Source of the DNA: Gammaproteobacteria bacterium
Lineage (GTDB): Bacteria; Pseudomonadota; Gammaproteobacteria; DSM-19610
Assembly (NCBI GenBank): GCA_011371465.1
Contig: DRQL01000090.1
Span: 1 to 6,455, forward strand
Direction of reading: 5' to 3'
DNA length: 6,455 bases
Positions 5,391 to 6,455 of this stretch are shown here, piece by piece. Position numbers and translations under genes: made by a program. Positions within the stretch are counted from its first letter, which is position 1. Each line of letters begins with the position of its first letter. The notes beneath the pieces were generated by a model. That model was not told the DNA's origin. It saw nothing but the letters and a program-made list of their open reading frames with translations, and searched no databases.

Positions 5391-5442
5391 GCTTGCAATG
5401 CAGCGACGCCAATTTCAGCCCAAATGACAGAAGATTGCAAGC
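5391..5442. repeat. perfect 9-base inverted repeat with TTGCAA cores, upstream of rhlB
   Basis: GCTTGCAAT (5391-5399) and ATTGCAAGC (5434-5442) are exact reverse complements, 34 bases apart. Each holds the palindrome TTGCAA; the two cores begin at 5393 and 5435, 42 bases apart, or four turns of B-DNA. The right copy could double as a -35 element for rhlB (TTGCAA to TATGTT, spacer 15, which is short). It may be a paired regulator site or a long-loop RNA stem; I do not recognise a known regulator. The rest of this 229-base gap holds only a short pair, GCGGGC (5326-5331) and GCCCGC (5356-5361). Confidence 0.4.
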
Positions 5443-5487
5443 CTAAAGCTGAGAATATGTTGATTAAATTCGTTATGCTTCGTACCC

Positions 5488-6455
5488 ATGACAGAGGAAC
5501 ACTTGAGTAATTGCACCTTCGGCAGCTTTGATTTGCCAGAAAGTCTGATGCAAGGCATTGAGGAGTCAGGTTTTATTGCCTGCACCCCCATCCAGGAGAA
5601 AACCTTGCCGCTTACCCTTGCGGGTAAGGATGTAGCCGGTCAGGCGCAAACGGGTACCGGTAAAACTGCCGCATTCCTGATTGCGACCTTTAATCACCTG
5701 CTGCGTAACCCGGTCGAGGAGCCGCGCAAACCGAACCAGGTCCGGGCGCTGATCCTGGCCCCCACGCGCGAACTGGCCATTCAGATCCACAAGGATGCGC
5801 TGACACTGGGCCGCCATACCGGACTCGTGCTGGGGCTTGCGTACGGCGGGACGGACTACGACCTGCAGCGCAAACAGCTGAGCGATGGCGTGGATGTGCT
5901 GATTGGTACACCCGGACGCATTATCGATTATTTCAAGCAGCATGTATTCGACCTGCGCAAGGCACAGGTCGTGGTGCTCGATGAAGCGGACCGGATGTTT
6001 GACCTCGGCTTTATCAAGGACGTGCGTTTTCTGCTGCGGCGTTGCCCGCCGCCGGAACAGCGACTGGGCCTGCTGTTTTCCGCCACCCTGTCGTTCCGGG
6101 TCAGCGAACTGGCCTACGAGCACATGAATCACCCGGAATCAGTGGAGGTCGAATCGGAACAGGTAACCGCGCAGCATGTCCGCCAGGTGCTGTACCACAC
6201 CGCCAACGAGGACAAGATCCCCCTGTTGCTGGGCCTGATGGGGCGCATGGGCGCGCATCGCAGCATTGTGTTCGTCAATACCAAGCGCGACGGGGAAAAG
6301 GTCTGGAGTTACCTGGAGGGGAACGGGTTCCGGTCCGCCATTCTGTCGGGTGACGTGCCGCAGAAAAAGCGTCAGTCGCTGCTGGCAAAATTCCAGGCGG
6401 GCGAGCTGGATATCCTGGTGGCTACCGACGTCGCCGCACGCGGTCTGCACATTCC
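5488..6455 (+). CDS. rhlB: ATP-dependent RNA helicase RhlB, 5' part (cut by window edge)
   Basis: DEAD-box helicase that in E. coli unwinds RNA within the RNase E degradosome. The first 322 codons are visible. Motifs in order: Q motif around F14 and TPIQ (33-36), I AQTGTGKT (53-60), Ia PTRELA (92-97), Ib TPGR (141-144), II DEAD (165-168), III SAT (198-200), IV VFVNT (261-265), V ATDVAARGLHI (312-322). Motif VI and the basic tail are beyond the window. It matches E. coli RhlB beyond the shared motifs, for example LAYGGTDYD, IDYFKQ, RMFDLGFIKD and GDVPQKKR, and it sits divergent from trxA as in E. coli. The ATG at 5488 keeps the E. coli spacing to the first phenylalanine but has no ribosome site. 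A TTG at 5503, four bases after GAGGA, is an alternative start. Confidence 0.95.
   Translation, partial: MTEEHLSNCTFGSFDLPESLMQGIEESGFIACTPIQEKTLPLTLAGKDVAGQAQTGTGKTAAFLIATFNHLLRNPVEEPRKPNQVRALILAPTRELAIQIHKDALTLGRHTGLVLGLAYGGTDYDLQRKQLSDGVDVLIGTPGRIIDYFKQHVFDLRKAQVVVLDEADRMFDLGFIKDVRFLLRRCPPPEQRLGLLFSATLSFRVSELAYEHMNHPESVEVESEQVTAQHVRQVLYHTANEDKIPLLLGLMGRMGAHRSIVFVNTKRDGEKVWSYLEGNGFRSAILSGDVPQKKRQSLLAKFQAGELDILVATDVAARGLHI

Noticed and set aside
5310..5510. 66-residue rightward frame in the trxA-rhlB gap, ending inside rhlB
   Set aside because: It has no ribosome site and no recognisable domain, it overlaps rhlB out of frame, and it lies over the trxA promoter candidate.
1..6455. A hidden defence, mobile or biosynthetic system
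   Set aside because: Every long coding region belongs to a well-known core family, gene order matches other gammaproteobacteria, and there are no integrase, transposase, toxin or repeat-array signs.

Overview
This is a core-genome segment of a gammaproteobacterium of moderately high GC (about 58-60% by eye, not counted). The proteins read like close relatives of the Escherichia coli and Pseudomonas counterparts: a 264-residue E. coli-type SpeD, a Coq7-type ubiquinone hydroxylase, Crp/Vfr, Rho, thioredoxin and RhlB. Gene order also matches gammaproteobacteria. Divergent crp/osmC-family followed by speD and coq7 recalls the vfr region of Pseudomonas, and rhlB divergent from trxA-rho is the E. 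coli arrangement. I cannot name the genus.

Left block (1-3478): the 5' part of crp reads leftwards off the window edge. A 131-base divergent control region with a good candidate Crp site separates it from a tightly packed rightward cluster: osmC-family protein, a small VOC-fold protein, speD, coq7, and a gamma-class carbonic anhydrase-like protein. Gaps are 2, 30, 20 and 5 bases, so this is very likely one operon. Its members deal with thiol/peroxide chemistry, polyamine synthesis, ubiquinone synthesis and possibly CO2/bicarbonate. The VOC gene is the least expected member.

Middle block (3479-5258): rho and trxA are read leftwards, converging on the first operon with only 38 bases between stop codons. 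A 161-base leader lies between trxA and rho. It holds three stem-loops and a C/A-rich, G-poor stretch just before the rho start, as expected for autogenous Rho control.

Right block (5259-6455): a 229-base divergent region carries a candidate trxA promoter and a perfect 9-base inverted repeat whose TTGCAA cores are 42 bases apart. It is followed by rhlB, read rightwards and cut by the window end just after motif V.

I see no RNA genes, mobile elements, CRISPR or phage genes. The protein-coding content is conventional, and no undescribed multi-gene system is evident. The points most worth a second look are the VOC insertion, the rho leader, and the TTGCAA elements around trxA.
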